A stretch of 64,000 nt of DNA from Azadirachta indica (taxonomy: Eukaryota; Streptophyta; Magnoliopsida; Sapindales; Meliaceae): the NCBI GenBank assembly GCA_022749755.1, contig CM040444.1, forward strand, positions 16,723,274-16,787,273. Reading direction: 5' to 3'. The notes beneath the pieces are model-generated. The model had not been told where the DNA came from, made no database searches, and saw only the letters and a program-made list of their open reading frames with translations. Made by a program: the position numbers and the translations under genes. Shown in pieces: positions 13,891 through 30,600 of the stretch (position 1 is the first letter of the stretch; the number at the start of each line of letters is the position of its first letter).

Positions 13891-15554
13891 GCAGATATCT
13901 AACACAAATTCAGAAGTCCAACACTTTTATGTACTATCCAATTGTTCAACATGTTGCCACCATAGTTGGCAAAATCTTTGTGAAGAAGACTGTTACTGAA
14001 GCACACAAAGAAGTCACAGGAGCTTTATTCAGAATAAAAATCCAAAAAAGCCTGCAATAAGCCAAAAGATAGCAAACAAAGTCATACAAAGGAAAACATT
14101 TCTTTCAATAAAGAAAGAAACAAAAATTTACCCAAATAACTACTAGCTCAAATTAACAAATAAGCCAATATAGAAAATGGCTTCCTAGTTAAAATGGCAC
14201 TGTGGAAACATAAATATAAAGTACAACGTACCCGAAAAAAAAAAAAATTATTATACTTAACGTACGCAAGTAAAAAGTTAATAAAAACAAGGCAATACTA
14301 GGAATTTTAGCTTCACATCGGCATCACATATTCACTAACTTCTTTGTCCATTTTGGGTTGCTAACAGTCACTTTTTTTTTCCTTCATAAAAATAAAGAGA
14401 AGAGAGAACGAATTAAACTACCTGTTATGAACAAAAACTAACAGCCACTATAGATATCCAACCTTCGATCACAAACCCATTTCATATAAGTTCAGAAAGC
14501 AAATCTAAAATGGAAAACTTCCACCCTTCAATGCATCAAAAGGAAGCATTTCTATCAGTTTTCACAAGAAACCCACGAACATATTTCCAAAACTCAACAA
14601 AAGCATGAAACCCAGAAACAAATAACAAAAGGGGTTTACAAGAAGACAAAATCTAGAGAGAGAATCCAAGCAGAAATCAATAAAAACGTAGCTCCTCAGA
14701 CTGCTAAGATCCAAAAGTTAAAGCCAAACATTGCATATACAGGTGGCTACATATATGTGAACGATTATACCGACCTTGAAAGTTGGAAAATGAGGATAAA
14801 GCTCAGAGCTTGACAAGGGAAGATCGAAACGAAGGGAGCCCATTTGTCTTTTTTTGAGAGGAAAGTGAGTTCTAATTTGGGTATTCTGACGAAAGATTAG
14901 GGCTCGTTAGGTCACATCGACGGTACCATTGGCAATTGTGTCTGTCAGATTAGGGTATTGTCGTCATTTTATTTTCTAACGGATTCTTTTAAAGAAAATT
15001 TTTCTTCCATTTTTTTAAACATAATTTTATGATTAGTTTAACCAATTTTTAACAATTTTTAAATTTTATTTTTTGAATAAATTATGAAGTAGATAATATA
15101 ATGAAAAGCATATAACACAAATTATAATGTTGTAATAAAAATATTAATATTTTTACATGTTTCTTTAAGATGCCATAATAAATAAATAAATTTATATACT
15201 TATATTTTCTTTTTTAGTTGATGAAGTAGGACGGTGGAGAAAAATTTGAAATAAATGCTTAACTGGTGATCCTATGGATTAATTTGATAACTTTCTTTGC
15301 AAAAATTATTAAATTAACATAAAAATACGGAATTTCAATTTTGGACGCAAGGAATCACAAATTTGTGAACTGGCCCCAGGAATCGTGTGCGCAATTTTCA
15401 GACAAGGAAAAAAAATTAAAAAAGAAATGTCCGAATAAAACCTTTTCTCCAACGGCTACTTGCAGAAATTTAAAAATCTCCTCGGTTTCTTCTCCATCAT
15501 CCAAACCACTACACGCTCCTTCACTAAACTCTCACTCTTCTCTCTCTTTTCGCG
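13891..15554. other. Divergent region: leader of MUSTANG gene and shared promoter
   Basis: The left part (to about 14870) is presumed 5' UTR and intron of the minus-strand MUSTANG gene; an acceptor (TGTTAG) lies immediately before its start. The middle (about 14950-15340) is AT-rich. The right part is the 5' flank and pyrimidine-rich 5' UTR of the plus-strand KEN-box gene. The two genes are head to head and probably share about 0.5 kb of promoter. No coding sequence is supported. Confidence 0.5.
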
Positions 15555-18500
15555 ATGGATGAGAAGATTCAGTTCAACGGCGGAGAATCGCCCGGAGACG
15601 ACTTCTACGAGAAGATCGAAGCGCCGAAGTTCGTCGACCTCACCGCACCCGATCACTACCGCCCTGACAACGAGGACCGTTACTGGTTCTGCCTCCGCGT
15701 CGGTCTGTCTTTCATTCTTCCTCACTGGTTTACTGTTTATTCTTTTTTTTTTTTCATAGTGCTGATTTAAGTTCTGTTTTCACTAAAACGACATAGCAGC
15801 AATTTTAGCGCTTGAACTTGAACTTTGATAGTTTATCAAATTGTGAACTTTCCATGCTTAGTTCACAGCTCTGTTTGCTTTAAAACGACGTAGTAGCAAT
15901 TTTGGTGCTTGAATTTGCACTTAGATTCACGAATTCACCAATTGAAAATTCTCTAAATTTTATCTTCGTTGGATCTTAGGGTGTGACCAGAAACATGAAG
16001 AAGAAATGGATTCTGAAGCGATCTACAAAAATTTTGTTCTTCGGGTTAGTTAAAGTTTTTTTTTTTTTTTTTTTTTTGGTGTGTGGAAAAAGAGTAATTC
16101 TTGAAATTGATACTATTTTTGTGGTAGATTAATTGATATACGAGAGTAATGAATTGTACAACAGGTTATGGCAGCAAGGAGTCCGAATGTTCGGCTCCGA
16201 AAAGCATTGTATGGGAAGGATTCAAGGTAAATATGCTAATACTATTGATTAATTTAAGTTGTTTGTTCTGTTATTGTTGTATTTGGATTTGAAATAAGAG
16301 TATATGTTTGTTTGATTTGGCAGTACAAATGTGAAATGCCCTCTTACAGTCCCCGCAAAATCTTCCGAGTCTAGAGTATCTAGATTAGCCCTGGTTTCTA
16401 CAATTTCTCAAAAGATGGTTGACGGAAAAGTGAAGGTAAGACCTCTCTTTAAGCAGTGTGAAACCCCAAAGAAGCAGGAAAAGCAATCATCTGTTGCAGC
16501 TAAGGCTCTGACTACTCCACAGAACAAGAAACGTCTCTCGAATTTGGGTACATTTCTGAGTGTTAGAAACCCAAAACCAACGGCCCTTGCAGTGCCGAAG
16601 AATAAAATGGTGGCGAAGACTCTGGTTTTTCACTCACCAAAGAAGACAGTGAGGATGAACTTGAAGAAATCTGTTGAGTTGAGTGCTAGTATGAGAAAAT
16701 TATGTGCAGGGATGAAGAAGCTTGAAATGACAAGCGGGAAGAAGCATACATCGGGATGTAACAAACCATTGCCTGTGGATGCTTCGAGAAAACGATTTAG
16801 AGGACGAGAGGTTAAAAGCAGGGTCTATGATTCTTTACATCCTCAAAATTGCAAGGCAAAGGAAGCTAAATCTTCTAAATGTTTGAAGAAAAAGAATGAG
16901 GAAAAGGAGTTGCAGCTGCATTGCGGTCCTGCTCCCTGTGCTGGAACTGAAAATGACTACACTGATATGGAGATTGAGGGGAAATCAAGAGATTGCTCTC
17001 TGGAATTGTGTTCTACATTAGGTATTTCCAGGAACAATGAAGTAAATGAGGAGTTTCCGGAAACTCAAAAGACCGAGGAATTTCCATTCGGTGAGAACAA
17101 AGGCGAAGCTATAGCAGACACATCAAGAAGTGACTCAACATCTCTCATGCATGGTAAAGAAAGGAATACAGGAGATACCACTATTGACCAGCAAGTTAAG
17201 TCAAGTCCAGAGAAGGGAATCAAGCCCGACGTCATCGAGACAGATGAAAATGAAAATGCTTCAGTCTCTGATGATAAGGAAAATGAGAGTGAGGCTATGA
17301 ACCATGATGACAAGGAAAATACTTCAGCTTCCACTGATAACAGGTGTGAAACTTGTGGCAATTTTGAATGTTCTTATCTTGGTACACTCCCTTGTTTAAC
17401 AATTAACGATAAATTTTTCTTTCAAATGATTGCAGGAAAGTGGATTCCAACATGGATCATAAGAAAAAGAAGAAAATTCTTGGCAAGAATGAAACTTCTA
17501 AAAGCAGTCGAATGGTGGTAGGTTCTGTACTATAATATCTATTTATTTTTTTTAATGTCTATTTCTAAATAGTACGTCTTCCTTTCAGTTTCTGACACAT
17601 TTGAAAATGATGAAGGTCACAAAAGGAATGACAAAGACATCGAAAGGAAAACTCCACCACTGCTATCAACTGTGCTGAAGGAGTCAACTATAAAAAGCCT
17701 AAGCTCACAAATCCAAAACCTTTTCGGCTAAGAACTGATGTATGTAGAATCGTTTTAGGCCAGCTAAATTTGGAGACTTGAATTTCATTTGTATCTGATA
17801 ATATTTCTGCTGCTTCTAGGAAAGACAAATTCTGAAGGAGGCAAACTTGGAGAAGAAACATCTTGAACCTCTACAAGATACCAAAACAAAGAGGATACAT
17901 CAGAATGCAGTCCAAGTAAGCTTTTAGAGATGAGAATGTTATGATTTTTCATTACAAGATCAATTAAGCTCTAAACTCATTTTTTGTTTTTGATTTCAGA
18001 AAAATGAAAAGTGCCTTGAACAATCTGAATATGCCAGTGATATCCATGAAGATGGTGAAAAGGAATCAGCCAGAAGGACACGAAAGGATCAACCAGTAGG
18101 TCCATTTTCTATGAAGAGAGAAAAGATCCCTGAAGTTATCTTGATTTGTTCTTTCTCATGTTTCCTTATTTTAGAGGTTTCCGCTGAAATCCTAAATGAT
18201 TAATCTCAATGTGCAGCGAAGGAGGGGAACCTCTTGCTCACAAACTTCAAAAACAGCAGCAGCACGAACAGAATCTACAACTTTGCGGAGAAATAATGTT
18301 TCTATGCAGCAGAAAACTAAACTTCCAGCTTCAGAATTTAGCCAGGATAAAGCGGCTAACCAATCTGAGGAAAGCTTGAAAAAGAACAAATCACTATGTA
18401 TGAAGCAAGTAGTGAGAACCCGAGGGTGAGCAGTTGTGACTTTCTTAGTGAAAAACACCAGTTGACAAAATAATGAGGGAATTTTGAGACTAACTTTTAA

Positions 18501-18776
18501 CAGATTCATTCTTGCAGGATAGAGCCAAGCAAGACGAAAACAATTTCTCTAGCAACACCTGGCCGACTTGGTGTAATAAAGGAATCATCACCTACAATTC
18601 TAAGAACCAAGGTAGCAACAAGAACAATAGAGAATGGTGCTTCCCTGGCAAGCAAAGCTTCTGCTGCTTCTACGCCTAGGCCATCCTTACTGGGAAGAAA
18701 ACCAGCAACCATTCCAAAGGAGCCACACTTTCATAATGTTCATGTGCCAAAGAGCTGCACAAGGAGAGCAACTTAG
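15555..18776 (+). CDS. Basic plant-specific protein with two KEN boxes, function unknown
   Basis: Ten exons: 15555-15702, 15980-16044, 16165-16226, 16324-17343, 17436-17517, exon 6 ending at 17739, 17820-17915, 18000-18095, 18217-18425 and 18518-18776. The N-terminus is highly conserved in style (APKFVDLTAPDHY, DRYWFCLRVGCDQKHEEEMD). The middle is long, basic and probably disordered. Two KEN boxes (DDKEN) lie at 17276-17284 and 17312-17320, the classic APC/C degradation signal. Near the C-terminus NPKPFRLRTDER resembles TPX2-family microtubule-binding motifs, and the end reads PHFHNVHVPKSCTRRAT. Exon 6 is the problem: the strong acceptor at 17588 leads to a stop in every phase before the conserved segment, whereas a weaker acceptor at 17646 keeps one frame (total about 709 residues). 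A mitotic, microtubule-linked role is a guess from motifs. Confidence 0.8.
15769..15945. repeat. Imperfect tandem duplication in intron 1, period 97 bp
   Basis: ACTAAAACGACATAGCAGCA at 15782 recurs as TTTAAAACGACGTAGTAGCA at 15879. It is followed in both copies by ATTTT(A/G)G(C/T)GCTTGAA and preceded by similar CTGTTT(T)..CTT text. The copies are diverged by substitutions. It lies entirely in the first intron of the KEN-box gene. Confidence 0.75.
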
Positions 18777-19571
18777 GTCATTTACCTCTCAGTATGGCAT
18801 CATGTTGTTGTTGTTGTTCAATTTTTTCATTGAATTATAATTGCCTGCTTGATTTAAGCTGCGCAATTTATTTTTGTTTTCTGTTAATTGTTCTTCAGCT
18901 TCTGGGGATTTTAACATTGAGTTCCCTGAAGCAATTGTTTGTAAGCTGTAAAACTTGGGACAAACTGATGTTTTGCATTTTTTTATTCATTTACAAGAAA
19001 GCATTATATGTTTGCTACTATTCCTATTTATTTCTGTTTATTATATTCAGCCAACCAAATTGAAGGACAAGTTTCATTCACTCTCCTGAAATTTGACCTA
19101 TTTACAAAGAAAAACCGTAATTTGAGAAAGAGCCTATTCACAAATTTTTAAAAATTCAAGGAATCTTTAAAAGATATCAATAGAGATTTATGATATCTTT
19201 TCAAAATTTGAAGTTTTTGATAAATTTTAAGGAAAAAAGGGGGGGGTATATTTTGCTTTTAACGAAATCAAAAGAGAAATCAATAAAAATTTTTCCTACT
19301 TTGTAATGCAGTCATCAGATGCAAGGATATTACCTCAAATTCTTCAGATCTCTATTGTAATCTTATTGCCCAGGCAGTGGCCCAAACATGAAACCACTGG
19401 GGAAATTGTACACATAAAGCACCCATTCAACAGTTTTACAGGAATATTCATCTGGCATCAAATTATTCAGTATAGTTGCTTGTAATTGTCGAGGCACATC
19501 ATCGAGAATGTGCGACCTGTTTCACAAATATAGTCTTTGATCTTAAAGACATGACCTACATCCAGTCTTTC
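18777..19571. other. Tail-to-tail region between the KEN-box gene and proline iminopeptidase
   Basis: This contains the two 3' UTRs. Short frames here have no recognisable content. A G-run (GGGGGGG near 19240) and AT-rich tracts are present. Nothing further is supported. Confidence 0.55.
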
Positions 19572-23673
<4,102 letters not shown>

Positions 23674-24287
23674 TGGTTCGGTTTGGTATGCTGTTATTAA
23701 TTTAAAACATGACATGATGTTAATGTGATTTTTCGAGGTCAGGTTAGTCTATTCCGGAATTCAGATTCCATGCCCAAATGTCCAATTGCATTTCTGTCCT
23801 TCTAAACTTTGTGTTATTCTCTCTCTGTTTTGGTGCTTCGTGATAAGTCCAATTACGTTATTAGCGGGATCGTACACATTAAGAAATATTCTTTGTTGAT
23901 TAAAAGGATAAAGTATGTGATTAAAATAATTATATTCTTTATTTTTTATACAAATACTTTCAATCAATCTTTTGTTATTTTAATGTTTTTCATATTAGAA
24001 TCTTTTATAACATAACTACAATGCCATTTTTATTGTTTTTTAATTGTTTATAACATAGTAAACAAAATTTATATTCTATCATGTTGTAATTATTAATTCT
24101 ATTATTTTATTATTAATATATAATTAAATAATAGATTATAATGTGGGAATTCAATCAATATAATTTTGATTAATTAATAAAATAAATTAGAGTTGTTGAT
24201 TCGAGAAAAAGAAGGCATTCTCTACCCAAAAAGACAAAAGAAGTAATCTGTTTTCCAGGGCCTGGGTTTTGGCTTTGCCGTTGTTCG

Positions 24288-24319
<32 letters not shown>

Positions 24320-24692
24320 GGAACTTTTTAATGCTGGATAATTCGATTAAAAAGAACAAAAAAAGTATGTAGCAAATTCGAGAATCTAATATCAAAAATT
24401 ACAAGTCTTTGAAAATTCTAATACGAAATGACATAAAGAAAAGAACTTTTTCTGTTCTCATCTGCAAGATTGAAAGCAACAGTAAGTCATTTTGATGGAA
24501 ACTCTTTCCTTTTTCTAGCAAAATTTTTTCTAGATATGATACATAGGAAGAAAGAGACACCCAAATCACATTGTTCTGCCTTGTGGGATTTGGGAATCTG
24601 GAGTTATGATGCAAAACAACTCTCTCTTCTTTCTTACAAATATTTCTGCTTGGAAAACGCGTAAAATTTGCAGCTGCTTTATTACCTATACA
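23674..24692. other. PIP promoter side and IKU2-like 3' flank
   Basis: The left end holds the 5' flank of proline iminopeptidase. The rest is very AT-rich, with a (TA)n run at 24288-24308. The right end is the 3' UTR of the receptor kinase. No coding sequence is supported. Confidence 0.55.
24288..24308. repeat. (TA)n microsatellite
   Basis: About ten TA units followed by a T run, intergenic between PIP and the receptor kinase. Confidence 0.9.
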
Positions 24693-27681
24693 TTACATAA
24701 CTGCAATATTTGTTACTAAAGAAGGCTCAGCTTCTTCCAGCATTTGGACTACCATTCTCATTGATGGCCTAAATGCTGGAATTTTAGTTGTGCAGTGAAT
24801 TGCAATTTTCAGAACTTTCAGGGCATCTTCTCTTACAACATCTGAAATTGTTGAATCCACTGCATCAAGCAAAGTTTCTTTGCTCTTCATTTTGTTGCTT
24901 ACCCAATGCACTATGTCTTTGCTCTCTCCAAATTCTGGCTCTATTGGCCTTTTTCCTGTTACCAATTCCATTAGTACTACCCCAAAACTGTACACGTCAC
25001 TCTTCTCATTTATCTTGCAAGTGTATGCATACTCTGCGGCAAGAAACAGAGAATTGATCAGATTCATGTATTGAATTGAAAGAATTCACACGAAAAGAAT
25101 ACAGAAATAACAGGAGAAGCTTACCAGGAGCTATGTATCCATGAGTTCCAGCAATGACATGAGTCAAATCCCCTCCTTCACCAGCCTGAACTATCTTTGC
25201 AAGCCCAAAATCTGCTATCCTAGGCTTCCATTCCTCATCCAGCAAAATATTGCTAGATTTCACATCACGATGTATCACAGGCCTATCACAGCCATGATGC
25301 AGATACTCTAATCCCTTAGCGGCCCCAACTGCTACTGCATATCTCACATCCCACCCCATCTCGATCTTGTGGCACGTGTGCAGCCGTTCCCATAAGCTGC
25401 CATTAGGCAAATACTCATAAACCAGCAGATTGCTGTCCTCACTTGTGATGCTACAGTACAGCTTCACCACATTTACATGTCTGACTGCACTCAATGTCGC
25501 CACCTCTGCTTCATATTCTGATGACCGGAAAGTCCTTTTTGACAGCATGGCTGAGCTGCTGTGGCAGTTTTTCTGATAGCTGGAATTTGATGGCCAGATA
25601 TGCTTCACGGCAAGTTCTTTGCCACTGCCAAGTACTACTTTGTACACATTACCTGAACCTCCTTTGCCTATCAAATTTTCGGGTTTGACAGCATCAATAA
25701 TGTCGTTTTCCGAGAAGCTTAGCACCCTAAATGATTTCATATCCCAAGAATTCTGCTTCAGCGGACGTTTAAGATTATTCTGCTTTAGCTTGATGTACAA
25801 GAAACTTGACAGTAATGTAAGCAGAACCACTATTGCAGCTATAAGAAACCACATGAAGGTCTGAATATGATGTGATGAACCAGAAGCTGAAGAACATGCT
25901 GGAAAACGATGATCATTTTTGCTACATAAGCCAGCATTTCCAGTGAAGCTGTCAGTGAAGACCTTAATATCTAAAGAATCAGGTATTGGACCAACTAGTT
26001 GATTATTCGACAAGTCCAGGAGGCTTAGCCTTGGATATGACAAGGAGACTGGAATTTGACCAGAAAGTTTGTTGTTAGATAAATTCAAGGAGTTCAGAGA
26101 AGGTAAATCTCCAAAACTAACAGGAATTTTCCTGGAAAGCGAGTTGTGAGCAAAATTGATGACTGTCAGAGAAATACATGAGCCTATGGAGTAAGGTATG
26201 GGACCAGAAAACATGTTGTCATTCAAATAAAGGCTACTCAGCTTTTTCAATTTGGAAATATCGGATGGGATTTGGCCAGAAAATTGATTTGAACTCAGCT
26301 GAATTGACACTAATGACGAAGCTTGTGAGATTTGAGAGGGTAATTCACCAGAAAACCTGTTATTAGCCAAAATTAGTAGTCCAAGAGACTTGGCATTACC
26401 AATATCATCTGTCACAGGACCCTCAAACTGATTCATGGAGAAATCAATTACAGAAAGATTTGGCAAACTCCATATTCCAGGAGGAACAGTACCTGAAAGT
26501 GAATTGTTGCTAACACGAAAACGAATCAAAGACTTACAATTCGCGTAGCTTTCTGGGATTCTGCCAGTGAACCTATTCTGTAGTATAAGAAGATCAGTCA
26601 TGATCCCATTCTTGCACATATCCGGTGGTATTGAACCAGTCAAAAAATTCTCAGAAACATCAATGTAACTGAAATCTGCCCAAGAACCTAGCTTTTCAGG
26701 AAGTGAGCCGGTGAGCTTGTTTGTGTAAAGAGACAATTCTGTAAGGTTCTTGAATTCACCAAACTCCTCTGGAATCTCCCCTGAAAACTGGTTTTCAAAT
26801 AGATGCAATGAAGCAATTTGATTCAAGAATCTCAGCTCTGAGAGATCACCTTCAAGCAAATTATGCGATGTGTCTAAGTTCACAAGACTTGTCAGATTTC
26901 CAAACCCAACAGGAAGCTTTCCGGTCAAGGAATTGTTGTAAAGCTCGAGCTGCCAAAGTTTCTTTAGTTTCACAATTCCTGCTGGAATTTCACCAAAAAT
27001 TTGATTATCAGAGAGCTCAAGATTTTGAAGCAGAGTAAGATTTCCAATGCCTTCAGGAATCTGTCCTGCGATGCTGCAATTTGAAAGGTAAAGCCAATAC
27101 AACTTCTCAAGCTTCAGCACCTCTCCAGGAAATGGACTTGACTCAAATGGGTTGTCACCAAGGCTCAAAAATGTAAGATTGCTAAGATTTTCCAATGATT
27201 TCCATGGAAATTTCCCGGAAAATCCACTGTTGTTTAAATTCAAGAAAATCAACTCGCTCAATGCAGACAAATCAGGAACTTCCCCGGAAAACGAATTGTT
27301 TCCCAAGTCTAAAACTTGTAATCTTGTACAGTTTCTCACATCCTTAATGCTACCATACAAAGAATTTTCTCCAAGATTTATCTTCTGTAATGCCTGAAGC
27401 CCACATATCGAATCAAAAGGAACAACACCAACAAGTTGTTGGCGAGGAAGATTGATTTCTGCAACAAGTCCATCAGAATTGCAAACAATTCCATCAAAAC
27501 TACAAACAGAATTTCCCTCTTTCCACGAGCTGAAAACACTCTCATTCGATTCTTCGAGCGTGGATTTCAAATTCAACAGTATCTGAAGCTCGTCTGATTT
27601 TGAAGGAGAAACCAACACGATAAACAGAAAAAACAGAGGCATTAAACTTCTCCACTTGCAGAAAACTTGAAGATCAAGCAT
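24693..27681 (-). CDS. IKU2: LRR receptor-like kinase, subfamily XI, HAIKU2-like
   Basis: Two exons, 25125-27681 and 24693-25033, give 965 residues. There is a signal peptide (1-28, cleavage before SDELQ), an N-terminal LRR cap (SWKEGNSVCSFDGIVCNSDG), then about 20 plant-type LRRs to about residue 590. A paired-Cys-like region follows (GLCSKNDHRFPAC), a transmembrane helix at about 609-631, and an intracellular Ser/Thr kinase. Kinase landmarks are GKGGSG at 672, catalytic Lys near 693 (ELAVKHI), HRDVKSSN with Asp near 806 (an RD kinase), and DFG near 824. The single intron falls in the APE motif codon (AP|EY), as in this subfamily. Wording such as GIVCNSDG, DMCKNGIMTDLLILQNRFTG and EYAYT.K.NEKSDVYSF favours HAIKU2 (endosperm growth and seed size) over RLK7. 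The kinase is complete; the C-terminal tail after MLEEAEPS is short. Confidence 0.93.
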
Positions 27682-30600
27682 GTTTGGCAGGTGACAAACT
27701 CGAAGATTTTCTGAAACTTTTGATCAAAGTCTTTGATTCGGGTTTCGGTTACACTCTTTACAGTAAGACAAAAGTTGAAATGGCGGGCGAAGTAGAAGAA
27801 TAAACAAATTAAGCACGAGGGTGGCTTGAATTTTGAGTTTAGTTCACATGGCGAGACAAGGACATGTTTGAGAAAGACAATATGTTTACGTAATGTTGCA
27901 GCAGAAGTGGGAAGTAGAAAGTGGAAGCAGTTTGTTGCAAGAATTTGCTGTAAAAAGCAATTAAAGTGAAAAGGACGCTGGAATTTTTACTTACTAACCT
28001 TTCTCTTCTCCACGTGTTGCATGCAAAATCATAATTTAATATAACACAATTTCCAATCTAATTTGGGATTTACTTCCTCACGCAAGTATTAGAATTCATC
28101 ATTGGCAAAAAATAAATAAATAAATAAATTTTTTTAATAAAAGAAAAAAATTACTGTGCTGTCGGTCAAGGGGAAAGGGGATGTCTTGTAGTGAAGAAGG
28201 GGAAAATTACAGCCGGCGTCGTTGACTCGTCTCCTGGGCTGCCACTTGGATGCGGCAGTCGGTACCAATATTTATTTATAGCTAACTATTTTATAAAAAT
28301 ATTTATGTGAAAACAATGTTTGCCTAACTTTGAAGAAAAGCATAGTAAAATTTTTAACTCAAATTTATAATTTTTGTATTAAAATAGTTTATAATAATTG
28401 ATTTATTTATTTAATTAATCACGTAAGACTAATGACTACATGTTATAGCGGTATATTTATTATATTGTGCAATTAGATCATTATATGACGATAAAATAGT
28501 AAAATTAATAGAATAAATATTGCATATAATAGCTAAATTTACGCGTAATTAAATTTAAAATACCTAAATTTAGACTTAAGTCAACAGTTTTTTATTATTG
28601 AATCATCCACTTAGCTAAATTTACGCGTAATTAAATTTAAAATACCTAAATTTAGACTTAAGTCAACAGTTTTTTATTATTGAATCATCCACTTAGTGGT
28701 TCCTTGTAAAAAGAGAGAAAAAGTTTAAGCAAAAGAAATGGGCTATATTATCTTGTAATATTTTAGGGTTTTTGAGTCAATTATCCAATGAAGGCAGCAA
28801 TAATGTAGCAGAAAAAAAAAAAATCTAAGACTTAAAAAGAATAATTAACGAATGTGTGAAGTTTATAATAAAGTATAGAGGAGGAATTTTTTTGTGTGTA
28901 GTGGGTAATCACAATATTAATTTTGAGTCAATGTATTATGGGTAGAGGGAATCAAATCACACGTATTATACCTAAAACCCTAAAGGCATTTATGTGTGAA
29001 AAATGAAGGGAATAAACAAAGATTTTTGTAGATTATGATCTTTTCATAGAAGATTTTTGAAGATAAGAAATTTCTAATATAATTTAAATATTAGAAAAAA
29101 AATAATAATTGGGTGAGACTACAAGCAACCATAACTATAATTAATGAAACAAAAATCATATTGGTATTTTGAAAAATAGAAACAAGATTTTGCATATATG
29201 AAGTATATGAGTAGTTGGACATATATTAGCTATAAAGTGAAATTAGATGTTTATTTATAATTATAGTGCTCGTAAAATTAATTAAAAGCACAACTATCAA
29301 AGGTTTTAAGTACTGCCACAAATATTTTGAAAAAAAAAAAAAAAGTTTGTGAAACAAAAATGATTTGGACAAAATGCTAACAAAAGTTAAACGAGGTGAC
29401 TAATAATGATTCTAGATAAAATCATATGAGTCATGTTAAGTTGGAAGTTTTCAAAGTTCATTGCACCATTCCTAAAACATGAGACACTAGTCAAACTGAT
29501 ATCTTCTTCTGGGCCCAGGCCCAACAGCCATTTTTGAAAATATAAAACTTTTTAAATAAAATTAAAAAAATAGGAATATTCTAATTGCTGATTCTATGTG
29601 CTATGATCAACTTCTGAGTTAGTGAAGAAGAAGACAGCTTGCTTTCATCATCTCACAGTACTTTAGATTATAATATATAAACACATATTATATAATATAA
29701 TATTCACAATTAATTTTATCAGGAATTTCAAAAAGTATTTACCACTTTCGTCTTATCATCAAATCATACGTTACAAACTTATATTCACTCAAATTGACTC
29801 AATTAAAGTAAATTATCATAAATTTTCTTTAGTCTTTTCATCTTATCATGGCTTTAAAATTTGTTTGGGTGGAACTAATTTAACAATGTCATTATAACAA
29901 TCATACAAATTTTAATTTACTTTATATGAATATAATAACACATAGTGTTATATAATTGAATAATTATATAATAATGTGATTTCTCGATAACTCATACAAT
30001 TAGAAGGACATTATATTATATTTGCATAAAAATGGAAGTAATCACAACAATCAGTTTTTTGAGATGGGCATAAATATTGTTCAATTATGAATACAAATAT
30101 TTAGATAATGACAAAATATCAGCATAGAAATTGTCTTTTGAATAATATTATAATAATATGTATTTAAATTTTTTTAAAAAAATACAATGGTCAACAAGAT
30201 TACTTTTTGAACTAAATCAATGTAGTGTTTGTCTGAAATCTGAATATAATTAAAATATGAATTCAACTGAAATTTGAATTTAATTGATATTTTTATTTTT
30301 TATTTTAAATGTTAGAATATAAATATTAAATTTTTTTTAAAATAAAAAATTTGAAATTATATGTTGACATATATGTTTTAAAAATTTTAAAATAATATAT
30401 TTGTTAATATATATTATAAAAAAAATTTTAAATATTAAATAATAAATTAAAAATTTAAGTCAAAATTTTCAATTTAATTATATTTAAATATTTTTAACAA
30501 ATATTAAAAAAATAAAAAAAGAGAGAGAGCTTAAGATATGGGTATAGACCCAAAAGCTTAATCCAATATTTAAGAGCCCGAAAACAACACAAGCTTCCAG

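Noticed and set aside
13890..13905. An extended start of the MUSTANG protein 5 codons upstream
   Set aside because: It would use GTG as initiator; the ATG at 13890 matches the family N-terminus and follows a likely splice acceptor.
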